A stretch of 35,806 bases of DNA, taken from the NCBI GenBank assembly GCA_009705035.1, contig WLDB01000004.1, positions 1 to 35,806 of the forward strand, written 5' to 3'. Below the pieces are notes generated by a model. It made no database searches. It saw only the letters and a list, made by a program, of their open reading frames with translations, and had not been told where the DNA came from. The number at the start of each line of letters is the position of its first letter. Positions within the stretch are counted from its first letter, which is position 1. The DNA comes from Actinomycetota bacterium. GTDB taxonomy: Bacteria > Actinomycetota > Actinomycetes > Nanopelagicales > Nanopelagicaceae. This document shows positions 9,444 through 18,522 of this stretch, piece after piece. The translations under genes were made by a program, and so were the position numbers.

Positions 9444-10628
9444 TTACCGCCGGGTAAGGCGGGGTCCCACAAATATTCGGATATTTGGAGAGATAGCACC
9501 TGTAATTCCTGCCCCGACAGCCACAGATTGAGAAGCAAGGGTGAGATATCCCCGTCGGCTTGGCTTCCAACTGCAGGTAGCGGTAAATGAACTCGCAGAA
9601 CCGGTTGCTAGTTTAGAGATGCATCCGGGTATTCGTTTTTGGTTCATCGTAAAAGTAATTCGTGATGCGACGGTGACAACTGCAACAAGATTAATCGGAG
9701 TGCTATAAGAAACTGATGTTGGATTACCTGCGAGGGCAAATGAAGAAAATGAAGTAGTATCAACAACGTCGGTTACTGTTACTGAAATCGTTTCGTACCC
9801 AATATTGAGCGCTGAATCAACTGCCTTTAAGACAACTACATAAACGTTATTCACACCTACATCTGTTGGAATTTCAAAGTTGGGAGCAATCAAAAAAGAG
9901 AGACTCGCTGTCGAATCTGTTAAGCGAGTAAGCGAGAACTTTAATTTATCATCGCCACTATCAAGGGTAATTGTTGCACTCTCACTTGTTGTAATCGTTG
10001 CGACCGCCGTTGTATTTTCTGCAACATTGAAAGTTTCGGCCGAAGGAAAAGTTGGCGTGGTTGTGTCAGCATCCACCCCTTGGTCAAAGACCGCAGGCGC
10101 AACCAAGGTTCCGTATGTGTCATTTCCAGGACCGCCGTAAAAGTAAGAATTTTCCGTAAATTGGTTTACATAGTCATCCCCTGGACCGCCGTAAAATGTG
10201 GAGAGCCACATGTTTCCGGTAACTCGGTCATTACCGGCGCCACCGAAGAAATAGTCTCGGGTACTCGTATTAGAATCCATCGTTGCGATGTCGTTGTTAT
10301 TACTATCTCCGCAAAATAAATCTTGTCCGTTGCCGTTTGCGCCCCCACTACCGGTGATAACTCCGGCGCCGTTGGCAATCCAAACCACCATTGTTCCATT
10401 TGCGATAGCCGCTTCTAGGCTTGCAATATCTGCATAAGCGGTCAATCCCGGCAAAGTCGAACGCGTATAGAGCGGATCGTTTATTGCCGCTATACATTCA
10501 TTGAGTTTCTGTGTTGCCTCAGCCGCAGTAAGTGCAAATGCTGATGGAGCAAAGGCAGGAAGGCAAGCAAGAACCATGCTGGTTACAACCAACACAGCCC
10601 TTGATGATAGAAAAAAACCCCTCCGCAC
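9444..10628 (-). CDS. Secreted protein with RTX-like calcium-binding repeats and a cadherin-like/Ig-like C-terminal region
   Basis: Signal peptide MRRGFFLSSRAVLVVTSMVLACLPAFAPSAFA; repeats FFGGAGNDRVTG / FYGGPGDDYVN / FYGGPGNDTYG; GTG start is uncertain. Confidence 0.75.
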   Translation of the reverse strand: MRRGFFLSSRAVLVVTSMVLACLPAFAPSAFALTAAEATQKLNECIAAINDPLYTRSTLPGLTAYADIASLEAAIANGTMVVWIANGAGVITGSGGANGNGQDLFCGDSNNNDIATMDSNTSTRDYFFGGAGNDRVTGNMWLSTFYGGPGDDYVNQFTENSYFYGGPGNDTYGTLVAPAVFDQGVDADTTTPTFPSAETFNVAENTTAVATITTSESATITLDSGDDKLKFSLTRLTDSTASLSFLIAPNFEIPTDVGVNNVYVVVLKAVDSALNIGYETISVTVTDVVDTTSFSSFALAGNPTSVSYSTPINLVAVVTVASRITFTMNQKRIPGCISKLATGSASSFTATCSWKPSRRGYLTLASQSVAVGAGITGAISPNIRIFVGPRLTRR

Positions 10629-10668
10629 CTCGTGGAGTTTACTCGAACAAAGGTGCAGAAGGGTTTTT
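10613..10668 (-). terminator. Intrinsic terminator downstream of the BI-1 gene
   Basis: Minus strand AAAAACCCTTCTGCACC-loop-GGTGCGGAGGGGTTTTTTT: 17-bp stem including two U.G pairs, then a U tract. Confidence 0.85.
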
Positions 10669-10697
10669 AGAGAAGTTAACAGAGAAAGCTGAGGGGC

Positions 10698-11444
10698 TTA
10701 CTCGTCGCCTCGCAAGACTGAAATCAAACGCAAGATTTCGAGGTATAGCCATACGAGGGTGACCATCAGGCCGAAGGCCATACGCCATGACTCTTCGTGT
10801 GGCAGACGAGCTGCAACTCCCTTTTCGATTTGATCAAGGTCCATTACGATGAACATTGATGCAAGTCCAACTGCTGCAACAGAAATCAAGAGACCGAGTC
10901 CACCTGAAGGACGACCGGTAAATAGTGTGACAACAGTGAAGACGAGATAACCAATTAGTCCGCCCATCATTACACGAGTGAACTTAGGTGTCACACGAAT
11001 GCGACCGCTGCGATATGCAAGAAGTACTCCACCGAATGCACAACCAGTTGCAATAATTGCTTGGGTCACGATTCCGTCGTATGCAGTTTCATATATACGG
11101 CTGATTGAACCGAGAGCCAAACCTTGTGCTGCGGCATATGCAATAACTAGTGGTGGGCGAACTTTCTTCGAGAAAGAATTAACGAGTGCAAGGATGAGTC
11201 CACCAAATAAACCAACCATTGCAAGGAATGGGTTGTTGGCATTCCATGCGAATGCGCCAACGAGTGCAAGAACTCCAAAGAGCATCGCTGACTTAAGTAC
11301 AACATCTTCGATTGACATAGGCGCGACTGATGGGCGCGTATCAGGATTCTTTATATCGCGAAGATTATTCGGGCGATCATTTAGAACATCTGGGTTGATA
11401 CGAGCAAAACCTCTGCCGCTGAGGACTGGGTTAGAACTGCGCAT
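10698..11444 (-). CDS. Bax inhibitor-1/YccA family membrane protein
   Basis: 7-TM-like; MDLDQIEKGVAARLPHEESWRMAFGLMVTLVWLYLEILRLISVL; start at MRSSNP with strong upstream AAGGAGAG. Confidence 0.88.
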   Translation of the reverse strand: MRSSNPVLSGRGFARINPDVLNDRPNNLRDIKNPDTRPSVAPMSIEDVVLKSAMLFGVLALVGAFAWNANNPFLAMVGLFGGLILALVNSFSKKVRPPLVIAYAAAQGLALGSISRIYETAYDGIVTQAIIATGCAFGGVLLAYRSGRIRVTPKFTRVMMGGLIGYLVFTVVTLFTGRPSGGLGLLISVAAVGLASMFIVMDLDQIEKGVAARLPHEESWRMAFGLMVTLVWLYLEILRLISVLRGDE

Positions 11445-11462
11445 TAATCTCTCCTTATTTAC

Positions 11463-11481
11463 GTGAGGAACCACTCCTCAC
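11463..11481 (-). promoter_or_regulatory. Hairpin just upstream of the BI-1 Shine-Dalgarno
   Basis: GTGAGGA-N5-TCCTCAC, 7-bp perfect stem. Confidence 0.4.
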
Positions 11482-11570
11482 CTAGAGAAAAAGATACGGC
11501 AAAACTAGGTCTAGCCCCAGTCCAGAAGGTGCGTAGAACCTGTGATTACCTTTAGAAGGTTTTTAGCTTG

Positions 11571-11610
11571 TGCGCCGAATCGGACTCAAGCCGACAGGGG
11601 AAGGATTCTA
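11571..11610 (-). pseudogene. Degenerate 3'-half tRNA copy (remnant of the tRNA at 13187-13259 or a relative)
   Basis: Ungapped 32/40 identity with 13187-13226; covers anticodon 3' stem, variable loop, T arm and acceptor 3' strand, ending at the discriminator. Confidence 0.65.
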
Positions 11611-11614
11611 GGTT

Positions 11615-13096
11615 TTAGAAAGCTCTCGCTGGACGAACTATGTAGGCCACATTTTTATTCAAGGCGCCTCCAGATCGACCACCCTGTTGCATTCTCATAC
11701 CCCACATTGTGCTTGCAGAGAGTTCTGTCGAACTCGCATAATAAGTAAAGGCAACAAATCCTGTGGCGCCGGTGCCAACGTTGTTATTGGTTGGCTGTCC
11801 GTAACAAGTACCTGCCTGTCATGTACACATCTGCGTTAACTCATCCAATGAAGGTAAGAACCAGTCATTCTTTCCTCCACCTGTAAATGATTGAGCAAGT
11901 GCTGCAGCTGACGTTGCCGGATTTGAGTTTCCTTGGCTAATGATTGCGAGTGTGTTTCTATATCCCCAACCGAAACCTGTTGCAGTTGCTGTCTCTCCAC
12001 CGCTTCCAATAGTGGTTACGTTGTCATATCTAACTGGAGTTGTCTGCGCCCAGGTTCGACTTGGTGAATTAACCGTATCGGTATCAAAGCTCGCTAGCCC
12101 AAGTGCAGGTGGAGCAGCTTCGAGATAGAAACACTTTTCGTTAAGTGTTGGACCACATGTAAATCCGGCTGAAGTTGAGATGTAGAAGATCTTTCCGCCA
12201 CCCGGGCCGGTAGCGCCAAGGGTATAGGCCGCAGGTGTTACTGATTGAGTAGCGGGAACTAGACCCGAAACTGAATACGAAATTGTGTAAGCAGTTCCTC
12301 CGAATCCTCTAATTCCTAAATCATTAAATGTAGCAACACCACCAACTGCAGTGGCTGTCGTTGTGCCAAATAGTTGCCCACCACCGCTTATCGTTGCCGT
12401 TACTACTGCGTTAGAAGTTATGACTGTGTTGTTATTGGCATCTTTGATTGTTATCTGAGGCTGAGTTGTAAATGCGACTCCTGCCGTTGTTCCAACGGAT
12501 GCTCGCGAAAGAACTAGTGTTGTACCCGCTGCAGTGCCTGAACTTTCAACAGTAAATCTAAATATTTCGCTAGCCAATATTGGAGATGCGGTTGGGTCAA
12601 AAGTAATGGTGAAGCCCGAGCTACTGATATCGGTCAAAGTGACGCCAGTTGTTGCTGGAATCGAAAAATTCGGAGATCCAGCTGAGACCACTACAACAAT
12701 GGAATTTACTGAGTTAACCAGGTTGAGACTCGTTGAAGATGTCTCGCCAAATCCTTTAAAGGTAAGGATCTTGTCCTGACATCCATTGGAACTGCTATCA
12801 ACTTGGCTAACGACAATTGACTTTATGACATGAGAGCCTGAACCAGATGAATTGACGAATTCTGTTTGCGGCAAAAGAGTAATACCATCTCTATCGCAAG
12901 CAATGGTTTGAACAATTCCTTGGCCGAATTCAACCCTGCTGCCGAGATTGAGATTTATATTTGCCGCCAATACGCCTTGGAAAAAGAATGCGCCTGTGAA
13001 TAGAGAGAAACTCAGCAACGCAATCAGCTTCTTTTTGCGCGGTTTCTCACTCAAAAGCTCTACGGGATCATCGTGATAGTACTCAGGCTCCATCAC
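11615..13096 (-). pseudogene. Secreted Lcl/DUF1566-like surface protein gene with in-frame UGA at 11819-11821
   Basis: ORF 11819-13096 ends ...DWFLPSLDELTQMCT*; same frame continues QAGTCYGQPTNNNVGTGATGFVAFTYYASSTELSASTMWGMRMQQGGRSGGALNKNVAYIVRPARAF* to 11615, with a typical C-terminus for this domain. Confidence 0.7.
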
Positions 13097-13186
13097 GTTC
13101 CCTCCACTCGCAACAAATTACATGGCAAAGTGTAGGGCCTTTGAAAACTGCTTTAAATGGGGGCCGATAAATCAAGCAGTGATCAG

Positions 13187-13259
13187 TGCCCCCAGTCGGA
13201 CTCGAACCGACACTGGAAGGATTTTAAGTCCTCTGTCTCTGCCATTGGACTATGGGGGC
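13187..13259 (-). tRNA. tRNA with UAA anticodon (nominally Leu) but a class I (short) variable loop
   Basis: GCCCCCA/TGGGGGC acceptor, A73, anticodon stem GAGGA/TCCTT with loop CTTAAAA, variable CCAGT, T arm GTCGG-TTCGAGT-CCGAC; 73 nt, CCA not encoded. Confidence 0.85.
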
Positions 13260-13299
13260 CAATGCGGTGGACAGTCTACCTTCTAGAAAAGAGTGCAAA

Positions 13300-14010
13300 T
13301 TAACTCTTGGCAAGCCTGCTAATCACTGAATCCAACATCTTCTCGGTGAGCTTTCCTGTAAATGTATTCTGTTGGCTTGGGTGGTAACAACCAAAGACAT
13401 GGCGCTTGACTCCATCAGCGCCATTAAATGAATACTTCGCACCATGTCCAAACTTAGGTCGGGGTGTTGGCATTTCGCAACCAAGATCTTTTAGTGTGCG
13501 ATAAATCGTTTCCCAGGCAAGATTTCCAAGTGCGAGAAATGATTTTGCCGTTGGTAACAAAAGTTCTATTTCATTCTCAAAAAATGGGGCGCATGTTGCT
13601 TTCTCTTCCGTTGAAGGTTTGTTATCGGGTGGTGCGCAGCGCACTGCACATAAGATGCGAGTATCAATAAGTTCTTGTCCATCGTTTGCAGATGTACTTG
13701 TTGCAATCTTGGCCAGGCCCGCTTTATGAAGCGCGCGATATAGCCAGTCACCAGATGAATCACCTGTAAAAACGCGTCCTGTTCGATTTGCACCGTGTGC
13801 ACCTGGAGCAAGGCCGAGAATGATTAGGCGTGCATCTGTTGGACCAAACCCTGGAACAGGCTTTCCCCAATACTTTTCTGATTCGTAAGCCTTGCGTTTT
13901 GTTATCGCTACTTCTTCTCGCCATTCAACCAATCTGGGGCATTGATGGCATTTAACAATGGCTTTGTCGAGAAGTTCTAACTTTTTATACAAGCGACCAA
14001 GCCATTCCAT
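13300..14010 (-). CDS. Uracil-DNA glycosylase, type 5 (UdgB-like)
   Basis: KCHQCPRLVEWREEVA, PGFGPTDARLIILGLAPGAHGANRTGRVFTGDSSGDWL, CYHPSQQNTFTGKLT. Confidence 0.88.
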   Translation of the reverse strand: MEWLGRLYKKLELLDKAIVKCHQCPRLVEWREEVAITKRKAYESEKYWGKPVPGFGPTDARLIILGLAPGAHGANRTGRVFTGDSSGDWLYRALHKAGLAKIATSTSANDGQELIDTRILCAVRCAPPDNKPSTEEKATCAPFFENEIELLLPTAKSFLALGNLAWETIYRTLKDLGCEMPTPRPKFGHGAKYSFNGADGVKRHVFGCYHPSQQNTFTGKLTEKMLDSVISRLAKS

Positions 14011-14893
14011 CCAAGATATCCGACTCTGATGCAACAAACTCAGTAGCACCACTTGCTTTCATAATGCGATCGAGAACGAGTGAGCCAGCACCTATTACAT
14101 CGACACGGCCGGGATGCATATAACCGTGCGCGGCTCGCTGCTCGCGCGTCTCACGAAGTAGTTGTTGTGAAATCTCATGTGCTCGCGATGCAGGAATCCG
14201 AGCTAGATGAATTGCGTATCGATCGTATTCAGGTAAATCTAAAGCAGCTGCTGCAACTGTCGTAGCAGTGCCCGCAACCATGATGACAGTTTTTGCTTTC
14301 GTAATGGAAACAGTCTTGGCAGCCTGTGCAATTGCTTCATCAATATCTTCGATAGCAGAAGCAATCTGTCCTGGATCTGGTTGATCTCCAGTGAAGTGGC
14401 GCTCAGCCATTCGAACACAACCGATATTCATGCTGCGAGCTGCTTCAACAGAATCAGTACCGAAGACAAACTCAGTCGACCCACCACCAATATCGATTAC
14501 TAGAAAGGGGCCTTGGCTCTTATCAAAATCTTTAGTTGCTCCCTGAAAAGAGAGCGCTGCTTCAACTTCTCCTGCAATTACTTCAGGTTCAATACCTAGG
14601 CGCTCTTTCACTCCATCAATAAAGAGTGCGCGATTAGTGGCATCGCGAGTGGCACTGGTGGCACAGAAGCGAATCTTCTCGACCCCGCGCTTAGCAATTT
14701 CAGCGGCATAAAGATCTACTGCAGCAAGAGTGCGGGCAATTGCATCTGGGTGAAATGCACCCGTCTTATCTACGCCTTGACCAAGCCTGACGACCTCCAT
14801 AAGTCGTGTTACTTCTCGAAAGCTATTGCCTTCGATATCCGCAATTAATAGCCGTATTGAATTTGTTCCACAATCAATCGCTGCTACTCGCAT
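13985..14893 (-). CDS. Ppx/GppA phosphatase family protein
   Basis: MRVAAIDCGTNSIRLLIAD; FLVIDIGGGSTEFVFG; start at MRVAAIDCG. Confidence 0.92.
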   Translation of the reverse strand: MRVAAIDCGTNSIRLLIADIEGNSFREVTRLMEVVRLGQGVDKTGAFHPDAIARTLAAVDLYAAEIAKRGVEKIRFCATSATRDATNRALFIDGVKERLGIEPEVIAGEVEAALSFQGATKDFDKSQGPFLVIDIGGGSTEFVFGTDSVEAARSMNIGCVRMAERHFTGDQPDPGQIASAIEDIDEAIAQAAKTVSITKAKTVIMVAGTATTVAAAALDLPEYDRYAIHLARIPASRAHEISQQLLRETREQRAAHGYMHPGRVDVIGAGSLVLDRIMKASGATEFVASESDILDGMAWSLV

Positions 14894-15381
14894 GGCTGAG
14901 ATTTCCACCAATCAGGAAGTTTGGCTAAAGCTTCATCGCCTAGAGGATTCACACCTTCGCCGGCAGATAATGAATGAGCAACAAGAGAATGAAGGCATTT
15001 CACGCGATCAGGCATTCCGCCAGCAGAGATGTTTTCTACTTCAGGTACGTCAATTCTTAATGCTGAACGAGCGGCGATGTAATCGTCATGGGCTGCTGCA
15101 TATTGGCCAGCAAGAACATGATCTTCGCTAAGTCGCTGGTTCATATCCCCCATCAACCCAGTTGTTTCTAGTGTAGAAATAGCTGCAGTCAACCGTGGAC
15201 ATGTTGCGTAATAGAAAGTCGGAAAAGGCTCTCCATTACCAAGACGCGGTGGCGTTTCAACTACTGCTGGTTTACCGCATGGACAGCGATATGAGATTGC
15301 ATGAACATCTCGTGGCGTACGTCCTAATTGAGTTTCAATACAATCCAAATCGCCATCTGTCGGGGTGCGACTATCGCTCAT
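14884..15381 (-). CDS. DUF501 domain-containing protein
   Basis: LGRTPRDVHAISYRCPCGKPAVVETPPRLGNGEPFPTFYYATCPRLTAAISTLE; located between ppx and ftsB-like genes. Confidence 0.9.
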   Translation of the reverse strand: MSDSRTPTDGDLDCIETQLGRTPRDVHAISYRCPCGKPAVVETPPRLGNGEPFPTFYYATCPRLTAAISTLETTGLMGDMNQRLSEDHVLAGQYAAAHDDYIAARSALRIDVPEVENISAGGMPDRVKCLHSLVAHSLSAGEGVNPLGDEALAKLPDWWKSQPCE

Positions 15382-15383
15382 TT

Positions 15384-15836
15384 TTACTGCTCATCTTTGC
15401 CAGCTTCTGAGATTGAAGCAATCATCCGGATATACCAAGGCTGACCTTCTGGTAACCCATCTACAACTTTGGCAGTTGATGCACTTGAATCAACGCCTTC
15501 TTCTTCACCGGTGACGATGTATTGACGTTCACCTGGCATCACAAAATGAAGGCGTTCACGCGCTTGAGATTTAATGTATTCAGGATCTTTCCAGAGCATT
15601 AATTCCTGACGAGCAGCTTCAAGGGCTGCATAATCACTCGATAGCTGTGATTCAAGTGCGCTGATTTGAGCGCGCTGTGTGAAGTAATTCTTTATTGGCG
15701 GCGCCAAGAAGAGCGCGAGTGCAAAGAAGACAGCGGTAATTGCAAAGACCCGTCCAGATCCCTGGTTGCGATTGAAGTTGAGGTTACGTGAACGGTAACC
15801 CTTTCCTTTCGCGCCTCCAGATGATCGACGGGCCAT
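15384..15836 (-). CDS. Septum formation initiator (FtsB/DivIC) family protein
   Basis: One TM, coiled coil, WKDPEYIKSQARERLHFVMPGE. Confidence 0.9.
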   Translation of the reverse strand: MARRSSGGAKGKGYRSRNLNFNRNQGSGRVFAITAVFFALALFLAPPIKNYFTQRAQISALESQLSSDYAALEAARQELMLWKDPEYIKSQARERLHFVMPGERQYIVTGEEEGVDSSASTAKVVDGLPEGQPWYIRMIASISEAGKDEQ

Positions 15837-15860
15837 TGCTAAACCTTGTATTCGGCTTAA

Positions 15861-17150
<1,290 letters not shown>

Positions 17151-17232
17151 TTAAATAAAACTCTATTGAGCTGATATCGGTTGATAAGCGCTCAACGTTG
17201 AACGACCTAGGCCAATCTTACCGTGACTTCAC

Positions 17233-17886
17233 TTACCGCTCAGCGCTTTGAATTCTGGCGATAACTGCGCGAGCCTGCGCGCGAAGAGCGAGTTCAGGGT
17301 CGATTCCGTGCTGATGTGCCCACGCAATTACAGATGCAAGGGCTTGGCCAACAGATTCCTCTGTCGCTTGCTCATCGCTATTCATCGGCTTGATACCGGT
17401 ATCGCTTCCAAATTTCTCAGCACGATAAATCAATTTGGCCATCAGAGGAAGCGCTGGCTGTGACATTGCAACCCCATCAATAGCTGAAGTCCGCCCTTTT
17501 TCTCGAGCTTTGATCGCTTCCCAATTTTCAATAATTTGATCTGTGCCGCTAACTTCAAGGTTTTCGAATACATGTGGATGGCGGCTAATTAACTTATCTG
17601 CAATCGCACCTGCGACATCATCGATTGTGAATGGTTCAGTTGGATGATCTTGGGCAATACGTGAATGGAAATAAACCTGAAGCAGAACATCGCCGAGTTC
17701 TTCACGCATGCCAACGCGGTCATCGGTCTCTATAGCATCGATAAATTCATATGACTCTTCGAGTAGATACTTGATCAGAGATTCGTGAGTCTGTTCGGCA
17801 TCCCAAGCGCATCCTCCGGGCGAACGGAGTCGATCCATTACATTAACAAGGCGAATCAGCTCTGAACCAAAAAACTGTTCAGACAT
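17233..17886 (-). CDS. mazG: MazG family nucleoside triphosphate pyrophosphohydrolase
   Basis: MDRLRSPGGCAWDAEQTHESLIKYLLEESYEFIDAIE; EELGDVLLQVYFHSRIA. Confidence 0.93.
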   Translation of the reverse strand: MSEQFFGSELIRLVNVMDRLRSPGGCAWDAEQTHESLIKYLLEESYEFIDAIETDDRVGMREELGDVLLQVYFHSRIAQDHPTEPFTIDDVAGAIADKLISRHPHVFENLEVSGTDQIIENWEAIKAREKGRTSAIDGVAMSQPALPLMAKLIYRAEKFGSDTGIKPMNSDEQATEESVGQALASVIAWAHQHGIDPELALRAQARAVIARIQSAER

Positions 17887-17898
17887 AAGGAGAACTCC

Positions 17899-18507
17899 TT
17901 ACTTGACGCTGTCAGTTGTTACAGCATCACCAGCAGAGTCAATTTCAACAATATCGCCTACTTCAGCATCCCATGTTCCGTAACGTGGATTAATTGAGAT
18001 TTCGAGTTGCTTTGCTTTGGCGCTGACGAGCTGTGAGATTCTTGTGTTGAGATCTACCTCGGCAACACCCGTGGCAAGTAGGGCATCATTAATTTTATTA
18101 GTTATAAGGCTGGCACGAATGTATTTATCAAAATTAGTTGATGCAATTTGAGCGGCAACTAAATTAGTAGGTAGCGCTGCCTCTCCGCCACTCTGGGCAA
18201 TGAGGCTGGCTCGGCTTGCAGTAATTTCAGAATCAGTCAGATTTATCTTTAACTCTTTAGCTATCTCTTCAAAAATTGCAGTAACTACTTGAAAACGGAG
18301 CTGGCTACGGTTAAGTGTTGCACCGCTTTCAAGTTGCATCTGCGATGTATCTACTGCAGCGCGCTCTGCAAGTAATTGATCGACCGAGGTTTGGAGCTCT
18401 TCTTGCGTGATTGTGATATCGCCAAGAGTTGCCGCGCTATTGATTGAGCCACAAGCTGTAAGCCCTACTAAAGAGAGTGCTCCAATAAGGGCGAATATCT
18501 TCTTCAC
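17899..18507 (-). CDS. Lipoprotein with SurA N-terminal-like domain
   Basis: Lipobox LVGLTACG; TLGDITITQEELQTSVDQLLAER; immediately downstream of mfd. Confidence 0.75.
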   Translation of the reverse strand: MKKIFALIGALSLVGLTACGSINSAATLGDITITQEELQTSVDQLLAERAAVDTSQMQLESGATLNRSQLRFQVVTAIFEEIAKELKINLTDSEITASRASLIAQSGGEAALPTNLVAAQIASTNFDKYIRASLITNKINDALLATGVAEVDLNTRISQLVSAKAKQLEISINPRYGTWDAEVGDIVEIDSAGDAVTTDSVK

Positions 18508-18522
18508 ATCATGCTCCGGTAT

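Noticed and set aside
9370-9570. 66-aa minus-strand ORF overlapping the RTX gene end and the pntAA start
   Set aside because: Out of frame with the better-supported RTX-like CDS; no recognisable domain or SD.
11571-11649. Full-length tRNA pseudogene, because GGCCTACATAG... at about 11638-11649 resembles the tRNA 5' end
   Set aside because: That part is inside the surface protein C-terminal coding sequence (VAYIVRPARAF) and the acceptor does not pair; only the 3'-half similarity is retained.
11819-11821. Genome-wide UGA-to-Trp (or Sec) recoding as explanation of the internal UGA
   Set aside because: ppc ends with TGA in the window and TGG is used for Trp throughout, including in the same gene; no SECIS-like evidence was identified.
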